Origin: Marinobacter halotolerans
Lineage (GTDB): Bacteria; Pseudomonadota; Gammaproteobacteria; Pseudomonadales; Oleiphilaceae
Direction of reading: 5' to 3'
Assembly: GCF_008795985.1 (NCBI RefSeq)
Contig: NZ_VMHP01000001.1
Location: 1,178,001 to 1,242,000, forward strand
Length of the DNA: 64,000 nucleotides
Both the position numbers and the translations under genes were made by a program. Position 1 is the first letter of the stretch; every line of letters begins with the position of its first letter. The notes under the pieces are model-generated. The model saw nothing but the letters and a program-made list of their open reading frames with translations. It was not told the DNA's origin and did no database searches. Positions 28,468 to 37,594 of the stretch are shown here, one piece after another.

Positions 28468-30915
28468 TCAGCCTACGTTGTGGCTGATCAGGCTGTCCTT
28501 GTTAGCGGCGAACGCCTCAAACGGGAAGTCGTCGACGGTCAGCATTTCAAGAACGACTTCTTCATACTGACGCATGAAGTCGGCCTCTTCCTTGGAGAAG
28601 ATGTCCGCCTTCAGAGCTTCTTCGAAGCGCTCTTCCGGGTGCAGCGCTGTCATTGGAAGCTGGCCTTTGGCATAAGCCTTGGTGACCTTGCGGTACAGGG
28701 CTTCAGCCTTGTCGTAGTCTTTCAGCAGACCGTTGTAACGAGCCACCGGGTTCTCCACTGTGCCTTCCTCGTTGGTGCTCCAGACGCTTTCAAGCAGCTT
28801 GGTGCGTACCGGGCTATCAGTGGATATGGCACGGGCCAGGCTTCTGGAAAGATCGTCGTGGGGCTTGTCCCAGCGACGTCCCAGCGGCATGGTAATGCCA
28901 CGCAGGACCATCGCTACGGCGCGGTTCGGCAGGTTCTGCAGGAATTCATCCAGTGCGTTTTCTGCGCGGTTAAGCAGCATCGACAGGCTGTATTCCATCA
29001 GATCCCGCTCGCCGTCCACCGGCTGGTTCTCGTGCCACTGCTTCAATACCATGGACGCCAGGTACATATTCGCCAGAATGTCGCCAAGGCGGGCGGAAAT
29101 CAGCTCACGCATCTTGAGCTCTGAACCCAGTGTCGTCATCGCCGCATCGGAACACAGGCCGAAGGCCGCACTGAAGCGGGCAACGCCCTGGGCGTATTTG
29201 CGGGCAACATTGTCGAACGGCACGTCTGTTTTGCCGATACCAAACGCCAGGGTCAGTGCCCGGGCGGCGTTGCCGAAGATCAGGCCGGCATGGCCGAAGA
29301 AGGCCTCGTCGAATGCCTTGACGTCGTCATTGTCCTTGGCCGCCAGCTCTTTCAGCACGTACGGATGGCAGCGGATCGCGCCCTGCCCGAAGATCATCAG
29401 GCTGCGGGTCATGATATTCGCGCCCTCAACCGTGATGGAAACGGCCGCACCGCTATAGCCGATGCCCAGATAGTTGCGCGGGCCCAGAGTCACGGTTTTG
29501 CCGCCGTGGACATCCATCGCGTCCGTGAGCACGCTTCGCTGCATTTCGGTCAGGTGGTATTTCAGAATCGCCGAGGGCACAGCAGGCTTCTCGCCCTTGT
29601 CGATCATATTGGCGGTCTGGTTCACCGCGCACTGAGCGATATAGGTGCTGGAGGCGATGCGGGCCAGAGGCTCCTGGACACCTTCCATATCCGCCACCGG
29701 CGTATTGAACTGGCGGCGAATACGGGTAAAGCCACCCGAGGTACCCACGGAATAGGCAGCAGCGCCTGCAGCGCCGGACGGCAGGGTGATACAGCGCCCG
29801 ACCGACAAGCACTCAACCAGCATGCGCCAGCCCTGGCCAGCCATTTCCTGGCCGCCGATGATGTAGTCAAGCGGGATGAACACGTCTTTGCCCTTGATCG
29901 GGCCGTTCATAAACGGGCTGCCGATAGGGCAATGGCGGCGACCGATTTCCATGCCGTCGGTGTCGCGGGGAATCAATGCACAGGTAATACCGTAGTCTTT
30001 GGTTTCCCCCAGCAGACCGTCAGGGTCGAACATACGGAAGGCCAGACCCACAACCGTGGCAATCGGTGCCAGGGTGATCCAGCGCTTCTCGAAATTCAGC
30101 TTGATGCCGACGGTTTCCTTGCCGTTGAACTTCTGCTTGCACACGATACCTGTGTCCGGCAGCGACGTGGCGTCAGAGCCGGCACGCGGGCCGGTCAGGC
30201 CAAAGCAGGGAATATCACGGCCATCGGCCAGACGGGGCAGATAGTGGTTCTTCTGCTCTTCGGTGCCGTATTTCACCAGCAGCTCACCGGGGCCGAGGGA
30301 GTTCGGCACGCCGACGGTGACCATCAGGGTCTCATTGCAGGCCAGACGCTGCAGCACGGCGCTCTGGGCCTTTGCGGAGAAATGCAGGCCGCCGTATTCC
30401 TCGGGAATAATCATGCCGAAGAAGCCTTCTTTCTTCAGGTATTCCCAAAGCTCGGGAGGCAGGTCAGCACGCTCGACACCAACGTCCCAGGCGTTACACA
30501 TCGACGCGGCTTTAACGCACTGGTTGTCGACGAACGCCTGCTCCTTTTCAGTGAGTCCTGTGTTGCGATTGATCAACAGGTTGTGCCAGTCCGGACGACC
30601 GGTGAAAAGCTCGCCGTCCCAGCCTACGGTGCCGGCTTCCAGGGCCACTTTTTCGGTATCCGACACCTTCGGCGCCACTTTCTTGAACATGGCGAAAACC
30701 CGCGGAGTCAACCAGCTCTGGCGGAAGCCGGGAAGACCGGCCACAGCGGTGGCTGCTGCGCCAACGAGCAGAATCAGGCCCAACAGACCGGAGGCGAAGA
30801 TCAGCGATAGAACGCCGGTAATGCCAAGCAGTCCGATCACAGGTTTGGCGCCGGCTTCCTTGCGCATCAGGGCCAGAAGCCCGACTACAGCAACCACAAG
30901 CAGAATAATCGTCAT
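28468..30915 (-). CDS. fadE: Acyl-CoA dehydrogenase, FadE type
   Basis: An 815-residue membrane-associated acyl-CoA dehydrogenase for the first step of fatty acid beta-oxidation. Residues 1-65 contain two or three hydrophobic segments, as in E. coli FadE. The acyl-CoA dehydrogenase core follows (about 85-520: EEYGGLHFSAKAQSAVLQ, CFGLTGPRAGSDATSLPD, and DAMDVHGGKTVTLGPRNYL near the catalytic region). A C-terminal DUF1974-type extension ends the protein. The ATG at 30915 is preferred over a GTG three codons upstream. Confidence 0.92.
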   Translation of the reverse strand: MTIILLVVAVVGLLALMRKEAGAKPVIGLLGITGVLSLIFASGLLGLILLVGAAATAVAGLPGFRQSWLTPRVFAMFKKVAPKVSDTEKVALEAGTVGWDGELFTGRPDWHNLLINRNTGLTEKEQAFVDNQCVKAASMCNAWDVGVERADLPPELWEYLKKEGFFGMIIPEEYGGLHFSAKAQSAVLQRLACNETLMVTVGVPNSLGPGELLVKYGTEEQKNHYLPRLADGRDIPCFGLTGPRAGSDATSLPDTGIVCKQKFNGKETVGIKLNFEKRWITLAPIATVVGLAFRMFDPDGLLGETKDYGITCALIPRDTDGMEIGRRHCPIGSPFMNGPIKGKDVFIPLDYIIGGQEMAGQGWRMLVECLSVGRCITLPSGAAGAAAYSVGTSGGFTRIRRQFNTPVADMEGVQEPLARIASSTYIAQCAVNQTANMIDKGEKPAVPSAILKYHLTEMQRSVLTDAMDVHGGKTVTLGPRNYLGIGYSGAAVSITVEGANIMTRSLMIFGQGAIRCHPYVLKELAAKDNDDVKAFDEAFFGHAGLIFGNAARALTLAFGIGKTDVPFDNVARKYAQGVARFSAAFGLCSDAAMTTLGSELKMRELISARLGDILANMYLASMVLKQWHENQPVDGERDLMEYSLSMLLNRAENALDEFLQNLPNRAVAMVLRGITMPLGRRWDKPHDDLSRSLARAISTDSPVRTKLLESVWSTNEEGTVENPVARYNGLLKDYDKAEALYRKVTKAYAKGQLPMTALHPEERFEEALKADIFSKEEADFMRQYEEVVLEMLTVDDFPFEAFAANKDSLISHNVG

Positions 30916-30932
30916 TTTCAACACTCTCTGTT

Positions 30933-30946
30933 TTCAATAACTTGAA
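30933..30946. promoter_or_regulatory. Candidate operator in the fadE leader
   Basis: TTCAA-N4-TTGAA, a 14-bp inverted repeat, lies 18 bp before the fadE ATG. Fatty-acid regulators such as PsrA or FadR bind short palindromes near fadE-type promoters, but this one does not match either published consensus well. Confidence 0.25.
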
Positions 30947-31017
30947 TAAAAATACCATCAATCATCTACGACTAAAGTACATCAACAGATGATGATTGAA
31001 TAGCAACCGATTCACTT

Positions 31018-33885
31018 TCAGGCAGTTACAATCACCCGAATACCCTCCAGCGACAGGCTTGCCTGGCCAATAGCCGCCTCCGCTGCCGCCAGTTGCTCCC
31101 GGAAGAACGCAATTTCCTCTTCCCGGATCGCCGGATTGACCTGCTTCAGGGATTCAAGCCTCTGGATCTCCGGCTTCAGTAACTGGCCCAGCCCTTCAAG
31201 CGCTTGGGCCCGCAAGGGCTCAAGATGCGGTGCTGCGAGGCGCTCGGCATGATCTACCATGGTTTCCACCTGGGGCCGGATCTGCGGCACGATGGACTGG
31301 GCGGTCCGGCGGCGGATGTTGGAACACATGTCGTTCAACCGGTCGTGAGGCAGCGTCGCGGACAGATCGCGGCCATTGACGTCTACCAACAGTCGCAGTG
31401 GCGATACCGGCAGAAAACGGGACAGCTGAAGCGATTCAGGCGCCGGGCAATGCACCGTGTAGAGGGCCTCCAGCAACAGGGTTCCCGCGGGCAGGGCTTT
31501 CACCGTCATAGTGGCCAGTGCCGCTTTGCCCAGACCGGAACTGGTGACCGATTCCATGATGCCACTCACCAGTGGGTGCTCCCAACTCATAAACGCCATA
31601 TCTTCCCGTTGAAGCGCCTGCTGGCGATCCCAGGTCACGGTCAGGCCGTCTTCCGGAAGCTCGGTGACGTGCCCGGCCTGGTATTGCTCACCGGGACGTA
31701 ATATATCGGCGTGCTCGGAATGGTCTTCAATATCCACGCCCAGAATGTCGCAGGCGTCGAGCATGTACTGCCGCACCGGGTCACCGCTTTCCTCGGCTTC
31801 AATCGCTTCAATCAGGGTTTGGGCCACTTCCGGGCGACAGGAGTTGAGCTCGATCAACGCGTCCCGACCTTTGCGCAGCAGCTCCCGCAAGCGATCGGCC
31901 TCGGTCTGCGAGTCGTCAATAAGCGCTGATAGCTGTTCGCTACTGCCACCACCAATTGCTTGTTCCCACTGCTCCGACACCTTTTCCTGGACCGCAACCC
32001 CCACCGAGCAACTGGCCGCAAAGGCATTCAGGCCCTCGTCAAACCAGCGGAACTGCACCGCCTGAGCGGTGTTTTCCAGATAGGGTACATGGATGTCGAT
32101 GGCCTCGGTCTGGCCGATCCGGTCCAGGCGCCCGATACGCTGCTCAAGCAGATCCGGGTTTGCTGGCAGATCGAACAACACCAGATGGTGAGCAAACTGG
32201 AAGTTGCGACCCTCGCTGCCAATCTCCGAGCAGATCAGCGCATGGGCGCCCTGCTGGTCGTCGGAAAAATAGGCCGCAGCCCGGTCCCGCTCCACCAGAC
32301 TCAGGTGTTCATGAAACGCGGTGCTGCGAATACCGGCCCGTAACTGCAGATAGTGCTCCAGAGCCACAGCCGTTGACGCGTGGGCACAAATGACCACCAC
32401 TTTCGCCGGCTTCAGCTGGGTCAACGTTTGCTCCAGCCAGCCGACCCTGGGGTCTTCCGCCAGCCAGAGTTCTTCATCAACGGTGATTTCCGGCGTTAGC
32501 GCCGTCATGCCATAGCGTACGGACGGGTCGTAGATTTCCGGACACGGGAGCGGGATGGCAGCAGGCCTGCGCTCCGGAAAGCCGGCGATGGCGGCCCGCG
32601 TGTTGCGAAACAGCACCCGCCCGGTACCGTGACGGTCAAGCAGTGCATCAATAATGCCCTGAACCGGGTCCGGAGCAGAGATCAACCGGTCAAAATCGTC
32701 ACCCAGCCACCCCTTAAGGGACTTGCGGTCACTGTCGTCAAGATCCGTGCCCTGCTCTCTCAGTCGTGTTACCGCGTTGTTGATTGATTCATAACGGGCC
32801 TCTTCCTTGCGGAAGGTTTCAAGATCGTGGAAACGCGCCGGGTCCAGCAGGCGGAGGCGCGCAAAGTGGCTGGCCACCCCCACCTGCTCCGGGGTTGCCG
32901 TCAGCAAAAGCAGGCCCTGACTGGCCGTGGACAGTTGTTCAACCAGCTGGTATTCCGGGCTTGCCGCTTCCGGGCTCCAGGCCAGGTGATGGGCCTCGTC
33001 TACCACCATCAGATCCCAGCCAGCAAGGCGAGCGTCTTCCTGGGCCTGTGGATTGCTCATCAAGAAATCCAGACTGCACAGGGCCAGTTGTTCAGCCTCA
33101 AACGGATTGGCCGACGGGTCGTCGGCAAAGTCCTCATCTTCCTCATCGGGCAGATCAGCGAACGCCGACTCGGCCTCGTAGCGGCCCTGGTCGATAATCG
33201 AGAACCGCAGGTTAAAGCGCCGCAGCATCTCCACCAGCCACTGGTGCACCAGTGAATCCGGCACCACAATGAGCACACGGCGCGCCCGCTGGGTTTGCAG
33301 CTGGTAGTGAAGAATCAGGCCCGCCTCGATGGTTTTGCCCAGTCCCACTTCATCCGCCAGCAACACGCGGGGAGCAAAACGCGTCGCTACCTCATGGGCA
33401 ATGTAGATCTGATGCGGAAGATGCTGGGTGCGGGCACCGATCAGTCCCTGGGCGTCTGACGCCCGCAACCGGTCCTGATGGCGAACGGTGGCCATGCGCA
33501 GGCGAAAGGCGCCATTACGGTCAAACTGACCGGCGAAAAGTCGCTGATGGGGCGCGGAAAAATCAACGGCGCTGCTGAGTTTTACTTCCGATACGCGCGC
33601 AAGTTCCTCGCCACCGTCGTCGGCGTAGTACATCAGGACGCCGCCAAGATCCTCCACCGCTCGAACCACGAAACGCTCGCCGTCGAAGGTTTCAATCTCC
33701 TCGCCGATCTGATACATGATGCGGGAAAGGGGCGCGTTATCAATAGCATAGGTGCGCTCCTCATCGGCTGCCGGGAACCCCAGCGTCACTCTGCGCCCGG
33801 AAAGCTCGGTTACGATGCCGAGCCCGAGTCCGGTATCACTGTGGCTGACCCAGCGCTGGCCAATGACAAAATCCGATGTATCCAA
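31018..33885 (-). CDS. rapA: RNA polymerase-associated ATPase RapA
   Basis: A 955-residue Swi2/Snf2 ATPase that binds RNA polymerase and recycles it after termination. Order: two N-terminal Tudor-like domains (FVIGQRWVSHSDTGLGLG), DExH helicase core with Walker A ADEVGLGKTIEAG near residue 178 and VVDEAHHL (DEAH) near 295, a helicase C-terminal domain with ICSEIGSEGRNFQFAHHLVLFDLP and QRIGRLDRIGQ, then the RapA_C region. The start is TTG with a GGAGG site at ideal spacing; no better ATG exists. Length matches the E. coli protein (968). Confidence 0.93.
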   Translation of the reverse strand: MDTSDFVIGQRWVSHSDTGLGLGIVTELSGRRVTLGFPAADEERTYAIDNAPLSRIMYQIGEEIETFDGERFVVRAVEDLGGVLMYYADDGGEELARVSEVKLSSAVDFSAPHQRLFAGQFDRNGAFRLRMATVRHQDRLRASDAQGLIGARTQHLPHQIYIAHEVATRFAPRVLLADEVGLGKTIEAGLILHYQLQTQRARRVLIVVPDSLVHQWLVEMLRRFNLRFSIIDQGRYEAESAFADLPDEEDEDFADDPSANPFEAEQLALCSLDFLMSNPQAQEDARLAGWDLMVVDEAHHLAWSPEAASPEYQLVEQLSTASQGLLLLTATPEQVGVASHFARLRLLDPARFHDLETFRKEEARYESINNAVTRLREQGTDLDDSDRKSLKGWLGDDFDRLISAPDPVQGIIDALLDRHGTGRVLFRNTRAAIAGFPERRPAAIPLPCPEIYDPSVRYGMTALTPEITVDEELWLAEDPRVGWLEQTLTQLKPAKVVVICAHASTAVALEHYLQLRAGIRSTAFHEHLSLVERDRAAAYFSDDQQGAHALICSEIGSEGRNFQFAHHLVLFDLPANPDLLEQRIGRLDRIGQTEAIDIHVPYLENTAQAVQFRWFDEGLNAFAASCSVGVAVQEKVSEQWEQAIGGGSSEQLSALIDDSQTEADRLRELLRKGRDALIELNSCRPEVAQTLIEAIEAEESGDPVRQYMLDACDILGVDIEDHSEHADILRPGEQYQAGHVTELPEDGLTVTWDRQQALQREDMAFMSWEHPLVSGIMESVTSSGLGKAALATMTVKALPAGTLLLEALYTVHCPAPESLQLSRFLPVSPLRLLVDVNGRDLSATLPHDRLNDMCSNIRRRTAQSIVPQIRPQVETMVDHAERLAAPHLEPLRAQALEGLGQLLKPEIQRLESLKQVNPAIREEEIAFFREQLAAAEAAIGQASLSLEGIRVIVTA

Positions 33886-33927
33886 GAAGCCTCCAGAAAA
33901 TGGAAATAAATGCGAGAAAGCTGAACC

Positions 33928-34671
33928 TCAGCTGGACTGGTTCTCACGAACCCAAAAAGCGGTAGCACCACAGACGGCAGCAGGCACCACAATCAGGTTC
34001 AGAACCGGCACCATGGCCGCCAGTGCCACCGGCAGGCCAAAGCCCAGGGCGGAAAGCCGCGAGGCGGCCAGCGACCGGCGCAGATCCGGAAAACTGACCC
34101 GATGGTTATCCGCGGGAAAGTCCACATACTGAAGCGCCATCATCCAGCTGTTAAAACCGAACCAGAGCACCGCAGCGACAAGATTCACCACCGGAATAAG
34201 GCCGATAATCAGCAGACCCAGCGCCCGGGGCACGTAATAGAGAATCTTCTGGACTTCACGCCAGAGCGCACGGGGGATGTCACGGATGATCTGCGCCCAG
34301 CCGTCATCCGTGTTGACCTCCTGCCCGGTGAGGTGTTTTTCCGTCAACTCGGACAGGTAGCCGTAGAAGGGGGAACCGATCAGGTTGGCGACGATCACAA
34401 AACCATAGGCAAGCATCAAAAGGATAACCACGCCATAGAGCAGCCAGAACAGCCAGTCCAGGCTTTGCAACCATGCCCAGTCCGGCAGCCAGCTCATTGC
34501 GGCGGCGATCAGGCCGGTGAACAGTTCCGCCATGAAATAGAAAAGCAGACCGAATAGCAGAACATTGATGATCAGCGGAATGACAACGAACAATCGCAGG
34601 CCCGGCTGCCGGATAAGACCAAAGCCCTCTCCGAGATATCCCAGGCCGCGGACAAAATTGCCTTTCAACAT
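33928..34671 (-). CDS. cysZ: Sulfate transporter CysZ
   Basis: A 247-residue inner-membrane protein of the EI24/CysZ family that feeds sulfate into cysteine biosynthesis. The ATG at 34671, after GAGGTG, gives the family start (FVRGLGYLGEGFGLI). Four to six hydrophobic segments are present. Conserved stretches include PLIINVLLF (residues 31-39), FWLLYGVV, GSPFYGYLSELTEKHLTG near residue 115-132 and FNSWMMALQYVDFPADNH. No cys operon genes adjoin it, which is usual for this family. Confidence 0.85.
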   Translation of the reverse strand: MLKGNFVRGLGYLGEGFGLIRQPGLRLFVVIPLIINVLLFGLLFYFMAELFTGLIAAAMSWLPDWAWLQSLDWLFWLLYGVVILLMLAYGFVIVANLIGSPFYGYLSELTEKHLTGQEVNTDDGWAQIIRDIPRALWREVQKILYYVPRALGLLIIGLIPVVNLVAAVLWFGFNSWMMALQYVDFPADNHRVSFPDLRRSLAASRLSALGFGLPVALAAMVPVLNLIVVPAAVCGATAFWVRENQSS

Positions 34672-34754
34672 GGTTCGCAGCACCTCAGCTTCAATGACAG
34701 TAGGGGTTGCAGAGCATATCATGATGCAAACTTCACCACAGCCCGACCGTCTTC

Positions 34755-35144
34755 ATGAGTTCTATCGCAAATAACCTGCAGCGCCTTCTCCGGTGCCAGC
34801 CATTCTGGCGCACCGGCCTTGTGCTTTCGGCCATGGTCATTCTCTTTCTGGCGACCACCAGCGAGCCTTACCCAATACCCTCGGCTTCCAGCGACAAGAT
34901 CAATCATCTGCTTGCGTTTATTCAGCTAACGGTTGTGACCCGTCTGGCCTGGCCCTATCTGTCGCGAATCTGGGTTGCGCTCGGGGTTCTGGGTTTCGGT
35001 CTGCTGATCGAGATCACTCAGGCATTCCTGCCGCATCGAGAATTTTCTCTCCTTGATCTGGCAACAGACGGAGGCGGAATCGTCCTGGGCCTGCTGCCCT
35101 GCCGGTTTATTTTTAACCGTGAGCCCTATTCTTCCGGACGCTGA
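34755..35144 (+). CDS. VanZ-like membrane protein
   Basis: A 129-residue protein with three or four hydrophobic segments and the VanZ-family pattern: SSDKINHLLAFIQLT (residues 45-59), then LLIEITQAFLPHREFSLLDLATDGGGIVLG (82-111), where the Glu, Gln and acidic Asp residues are conserved. VanZ domains are linked to teicoplanin resistance in enterococci, but proteobacterial members have no defined role. It reads toward the small RNA locus that follows. Confidence 0.75.
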   Translation: MSSIANNLQRLLRCQPFWRTGLVLSAMVILFLATTSEPYPIPSASSDKINHLLAFIQLTVVTRLAWPYLSRIWVALGVLGFGLLIEITQAFLPHREFSLLDLATDGGGIVLGLLPCRFIFNREPYSSGR

Positions 35145-35373
35145 GCTCTGCACCGGTTTCTGGATTTGCGATATTGCCCTACCTCCTTGTGCGATATCTC
35201 TCACGTTTCCGTGAGAAAGCACGGTTGTCTATCATACGTAATACCTTCAACTCCTCATGAGAAAATCTTAAACCCCTGTTTTTAAAACTTTTTCTAAAAC
35301 CCACTTTCAGTGCTCGCTGAAAACCCCGAACTGTTTCACACGAACGAAACCTGCAGATTGATATAGTTCTCCC
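35145..35373 (+). promoter_or_regulatory. Upstream control region of the CsrB-like RNA
   Basis: This non-coding stretch contains the 18-mer TGTGCGATATCTCTCACG at 35188-35205. It has the TGT...G-N6-CT.AC. layout of the GacA/UvrY upstream activating sequence (TGTAAG-N6-CTTACA; 4/6 in each arm). A -10-like TATAGT lies at 35362-35367 with no good -35, as expected of an activated promoter. The box centre is about 177 bp before the predicted start, close to the distance known for rsmY and rsmZ of Pseudomonas. Confidence 0.6.
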
Positions 35374-35618
35374 ATCAAGGATGACAGGGAAAGGGACGAC
35401 GCAACGGACGCACCCCCGCACTGGACGCAGGGAGAGGCAAGGACACAGGGACGCCTCGCGCTTAAGGGAAACTAATTGGATTGTTGGCTCGGATGCTGGC
35501 ACCACGGACGGGTTATACAGGGATCATGGACAGATATTCGGCAGCAGGGCTGCTGCCGGTAACGCAAGGACGCGATGACCTGTTCCGGAAAGGGCAACTT
35601 AACAGTTGCCCTTTTTTT
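35374..35618 (+). ncRNA. csrB: CsrB/RsmZ-type CsrA-sequestering small RNA
   Basis: Between 35379 and 35589 there are 16 GGA triplets, many in AGGGA, AAGGA, ACGGA or ATGGA context and spaced 6-40 nt apart. Such density is the hallmark of RNAs that titrate the translational repressor CsrA/RsmA. The segment ends in a strong intrinsic terminator. Predicted length is about 245 nt, between RsmZ and E. coli CsrB. No reading frame here has coding character. The 5' end is estimated from a -10-like element, so it may shift by several bases. Assignment to CsrB, RsmX, RsmY or RsmZ subtype is not possible by eye. Confidence 0.85.
35592..35618 (+). terminator. Terminator of the CsrB-like RNA
   Basis: Perfect 8-bp stem GGGCAACT/AGTTGCCC (35592-35599, 35604-35611), loop TAAC, followed by seven T. 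Confidence 0.9.
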
Positions 35619-35621
35619 ATG

Positions 35622-36293
35622 TCAGCGTTCCGCGTCGTCAGTCGCCGTCAGATAGATCCTCACCCTATTGAACTCCTCGAATTCATGAAGATCCGGCCAA
35701 GTTCTTGAATGCAGCACTGCCTGCTGGATGTAGGCATTGTTGCCCAGACAGGCCAGGCGCGAGTCTGCCAGCAAAACCTGAGGCGCGGACTGCCGGAACT
35801 GCTCAAGCAACGGGCGGTTATCGGGATCGTAGAGCACGTCTGCCGCCGTCATAATATCGATTCCCGGCGGCCGGTTTTCCCAGTCTTCACACAGAGTCAG
35901 GCTGATGTTGTTTAGACGAGCGTTTGCCGCCGCCGCATCCAGCGCTGCCGGATCAATATCACAGGCAATTGCCTCGCGGGCACCCATCATCGCCGCGGCG
36001 ATGGCCACAATACCGGAGCCGGAACCGAAATCCAGCACCCGCTTGCCCGCCACCAGATGCGGGCGTGCCAGGATATAAGCAGCCAGAGCCTGACCGCTGG
36101 CCCAACAGAATGACCAGTAAGCGGGCTCCGCAACCACCGCCTGCGCCTCATCATGGCTTATGGGCCCTTCCAGAGCGTCCGGATCAAACAAATAGAGGGA
36201 AATCTGCGGACAACCCGCCGGTCGCGTAGCGGCGACCCTGCCCCGACTCAGGGTTTTGGCCAGGTGGCCATTTAGGACTTCCGCCGATGCCAT
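35622..36293 (-). CDS. Class I SAM-dependent methyltransferase, PrmA/ETFB-lysine methyltransferase-like
   Basis: A 223-residue protein. The ATG at 36293 has an AGGAG site 8 bp away. SAM motif I is VLDFGSGSGIVAIAAAM around residues 81-95; motif II is ACDIDPAALDAAAANARLN; and ADVLYDP is where PrmA and the ETF-beta lysine methyltransferases have a D/NxxY motif. It belongs to the protein-lysine methyltransferase 16-like group. The target is unknown. It converges on the small RNA terminator. Confidence 0.78.
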   Translation of the reverse strand: MASAEVLNGHLAKTLSRGRVAATRPAGCPQISLYLFDPDALEGPISHDEAQAVVAEPAYWSFCWASGQALAAYILARPHLVAGKRVLDFGSGSGIVAIAAAMMGAREAIACDIDPAALDAAAANARLNNISLTLCEDWENRPPGIDIMTAADVLYDPDNRPLLEQFRQSAPQVLLADSRLACLGNNAYIQQAVLHSRTWPDLHEFEEFNRVRIYLTATDDAER

Positions 36294-36421
36294 AATTAAC
36301 TCCTGAACCAGCTGACCAGGCGCCATTGTAGACCGTCTGCGGGGCTCAGGCACCCGCGCCGGACAAGGGCCCGGCACTTCCGTTATACTGGCGCCTCATT
36401 TTTCGCCGACGATCTTCACCT

Positions 36422-37510
36422 ATGCGGTCCAGACCAGACACCGAAGATTACCTCTCGATTTTTCTGAACGACACACCACTACTGGATGTCCGTGCTCCGG
36501 TGGAATTCGACAGGGGCAGCTTTCCCAATGCCGTCAATGCCCCGCTGATGAATGACGAAGAGCGTCATCAAGTGGGCATCTGCTACAAGGAAGACGGCCA
36601 GGATGCAGCGATCGAACTAGGTCACCAACTGGTGTCCGGCACTGTAAAAGAGGCACGTATCGAAGCCTGGCGGCGTTTTGTCGCGGATCACCCGGACGGC
36701 TACCTGTTCTGTTTTCGTGGTGGACTTCGATCCAGACTGACCCAACAATGGATCCAGCAGGCCGGCCTTGATTACCCCCTGATCAAAGGCGGTTATAAGG
36801 CCCTGCGTCGTTTTCTGATTGACCAGCTGGAAGAACGCATCGCCCAATCGGAATTCCTTATTGTCAGCGGGCGCACCGGCACCGGGAAAACCCGGGTACT
36901 GAACCAGCTTCCCAACCCGGTGGACCTGGAGGGACTGGCAAATCACCGGGGCTCCAGCTTCGGCCGTGAAGTGACACCCCAGCCTACCCAGATTGATTTC
37001 GAAAACCGCCTGGCAGTGGCCATGCTGAAAGCCCATCACAGAGTGGGCGGCCCTGTTTACCTTGAGGATGAAAGCCGCCTGGTAGGCCGCTGTGCCCTGC
37101 CCCAAAGCCTCAGAGAGCGCATGGCCGCTGCGCCTTTGCTGGTACTGGAGCAACCGATCGAGGAACGGGTGCGGATCATCCGCGAGGACTACGTGGTGAA
37201 AATGGCCTCCGACTATTCGCGGCGCGATGGCGAGGAAGCAGGCTGGTCAAATTTTGAAGACTACCTGTTGAGCGCCCTGGACCGCATCCGCAAACGTCTT
37301 GGGGGCGAACGCCACCAGCGTCTGCGCCAGTCAATGCAGGAAGCCCTTGAAAACCAACACGCCACCGGCGACGTAAGTGGCCACGATTATTGGATCGCGT
37401 CACTGCTCGAGCACTATTACGACCCCATGTACGACTATCAACTGGCCCAGAAGGCCGGGCGAATTCTTGTTCGGGGTGGTCCTGAAACCATTCGCGGTTT
37501 CGCGGAGTAA
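36422..37510 (+). CDS. mnmH: tRNA 2-selenouridine synthase
   Basis: A 362-residue MnmH/SelU/YbbB enzyme that replaces sulfur by selenium at the wobble uridine of some tRNAs, via a geranylated intermediate. The N-terminal rhodanese domain has the catalytic Cys97 in FCFRGGLRS. The P-loop GRTGTGKT is at 150-157. LEDESRLVGR and the C-terminal HDYWIASLLEHYYDPMYDYQL are family signatures. The reaction needs selenophosphate from SelD, and no selD lies in this window. Confidence 0.9.
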   Translation: MRSRPDTEDYLSIFLNDTPLLDVRAPVEFDRGSFPNAVNAPLMNDEERHQVGICYKEDGQDAAIELGHQLVSGTVKEARIEAWRRFVADHPDGYLFCFRGGLRSRLTQQWIQQAGLDYPLIKGGYKALRRFLIDQLEERIAQSEFLIVSGRTGTGKTRVLNQLPNPVDLEGLANHRGSSFGREVTPQPTQIDFENRLAVAMLKAHHRVGGPVYLEDESRLVGRCALPQSLRERMAAAPLLVLEQPIEERVRIIREDYVVKMASDYSRRDGEEAGWSNFEDYLLSALDRIRKRLGGERHQRLRQSMQEALENQHATGDVSGHDYWIASLLEHYYDPMYDYQLAQKAGRILVRGGPETIRGFAE

Positions 37511-37594
37511 CTGGCGTTGTCAGACTCGTCTGCTATAACCATTCGCAGACGATGTTTGTTCGAAAACAACATTCCATTCCAAAGGAGCGAATAG

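Noticed and set aside
29290..30810. Long open frame on the plus strand opposite fadE (about 500 codons)
   Set aside because: Antisense shadow of fadE with biased composition (His, Gln, Gly) and no recognisable motif.
35199..35216. Perfect TCTCAC-N6-GTGAGA palindrome overlapping the GacA-like box
   Set aside because: As a GacA box its arms are in the wrong orientation. It overlaps the better candidate at 35188-35205, so I did not list it as a separate site, although its symmetry could be real.
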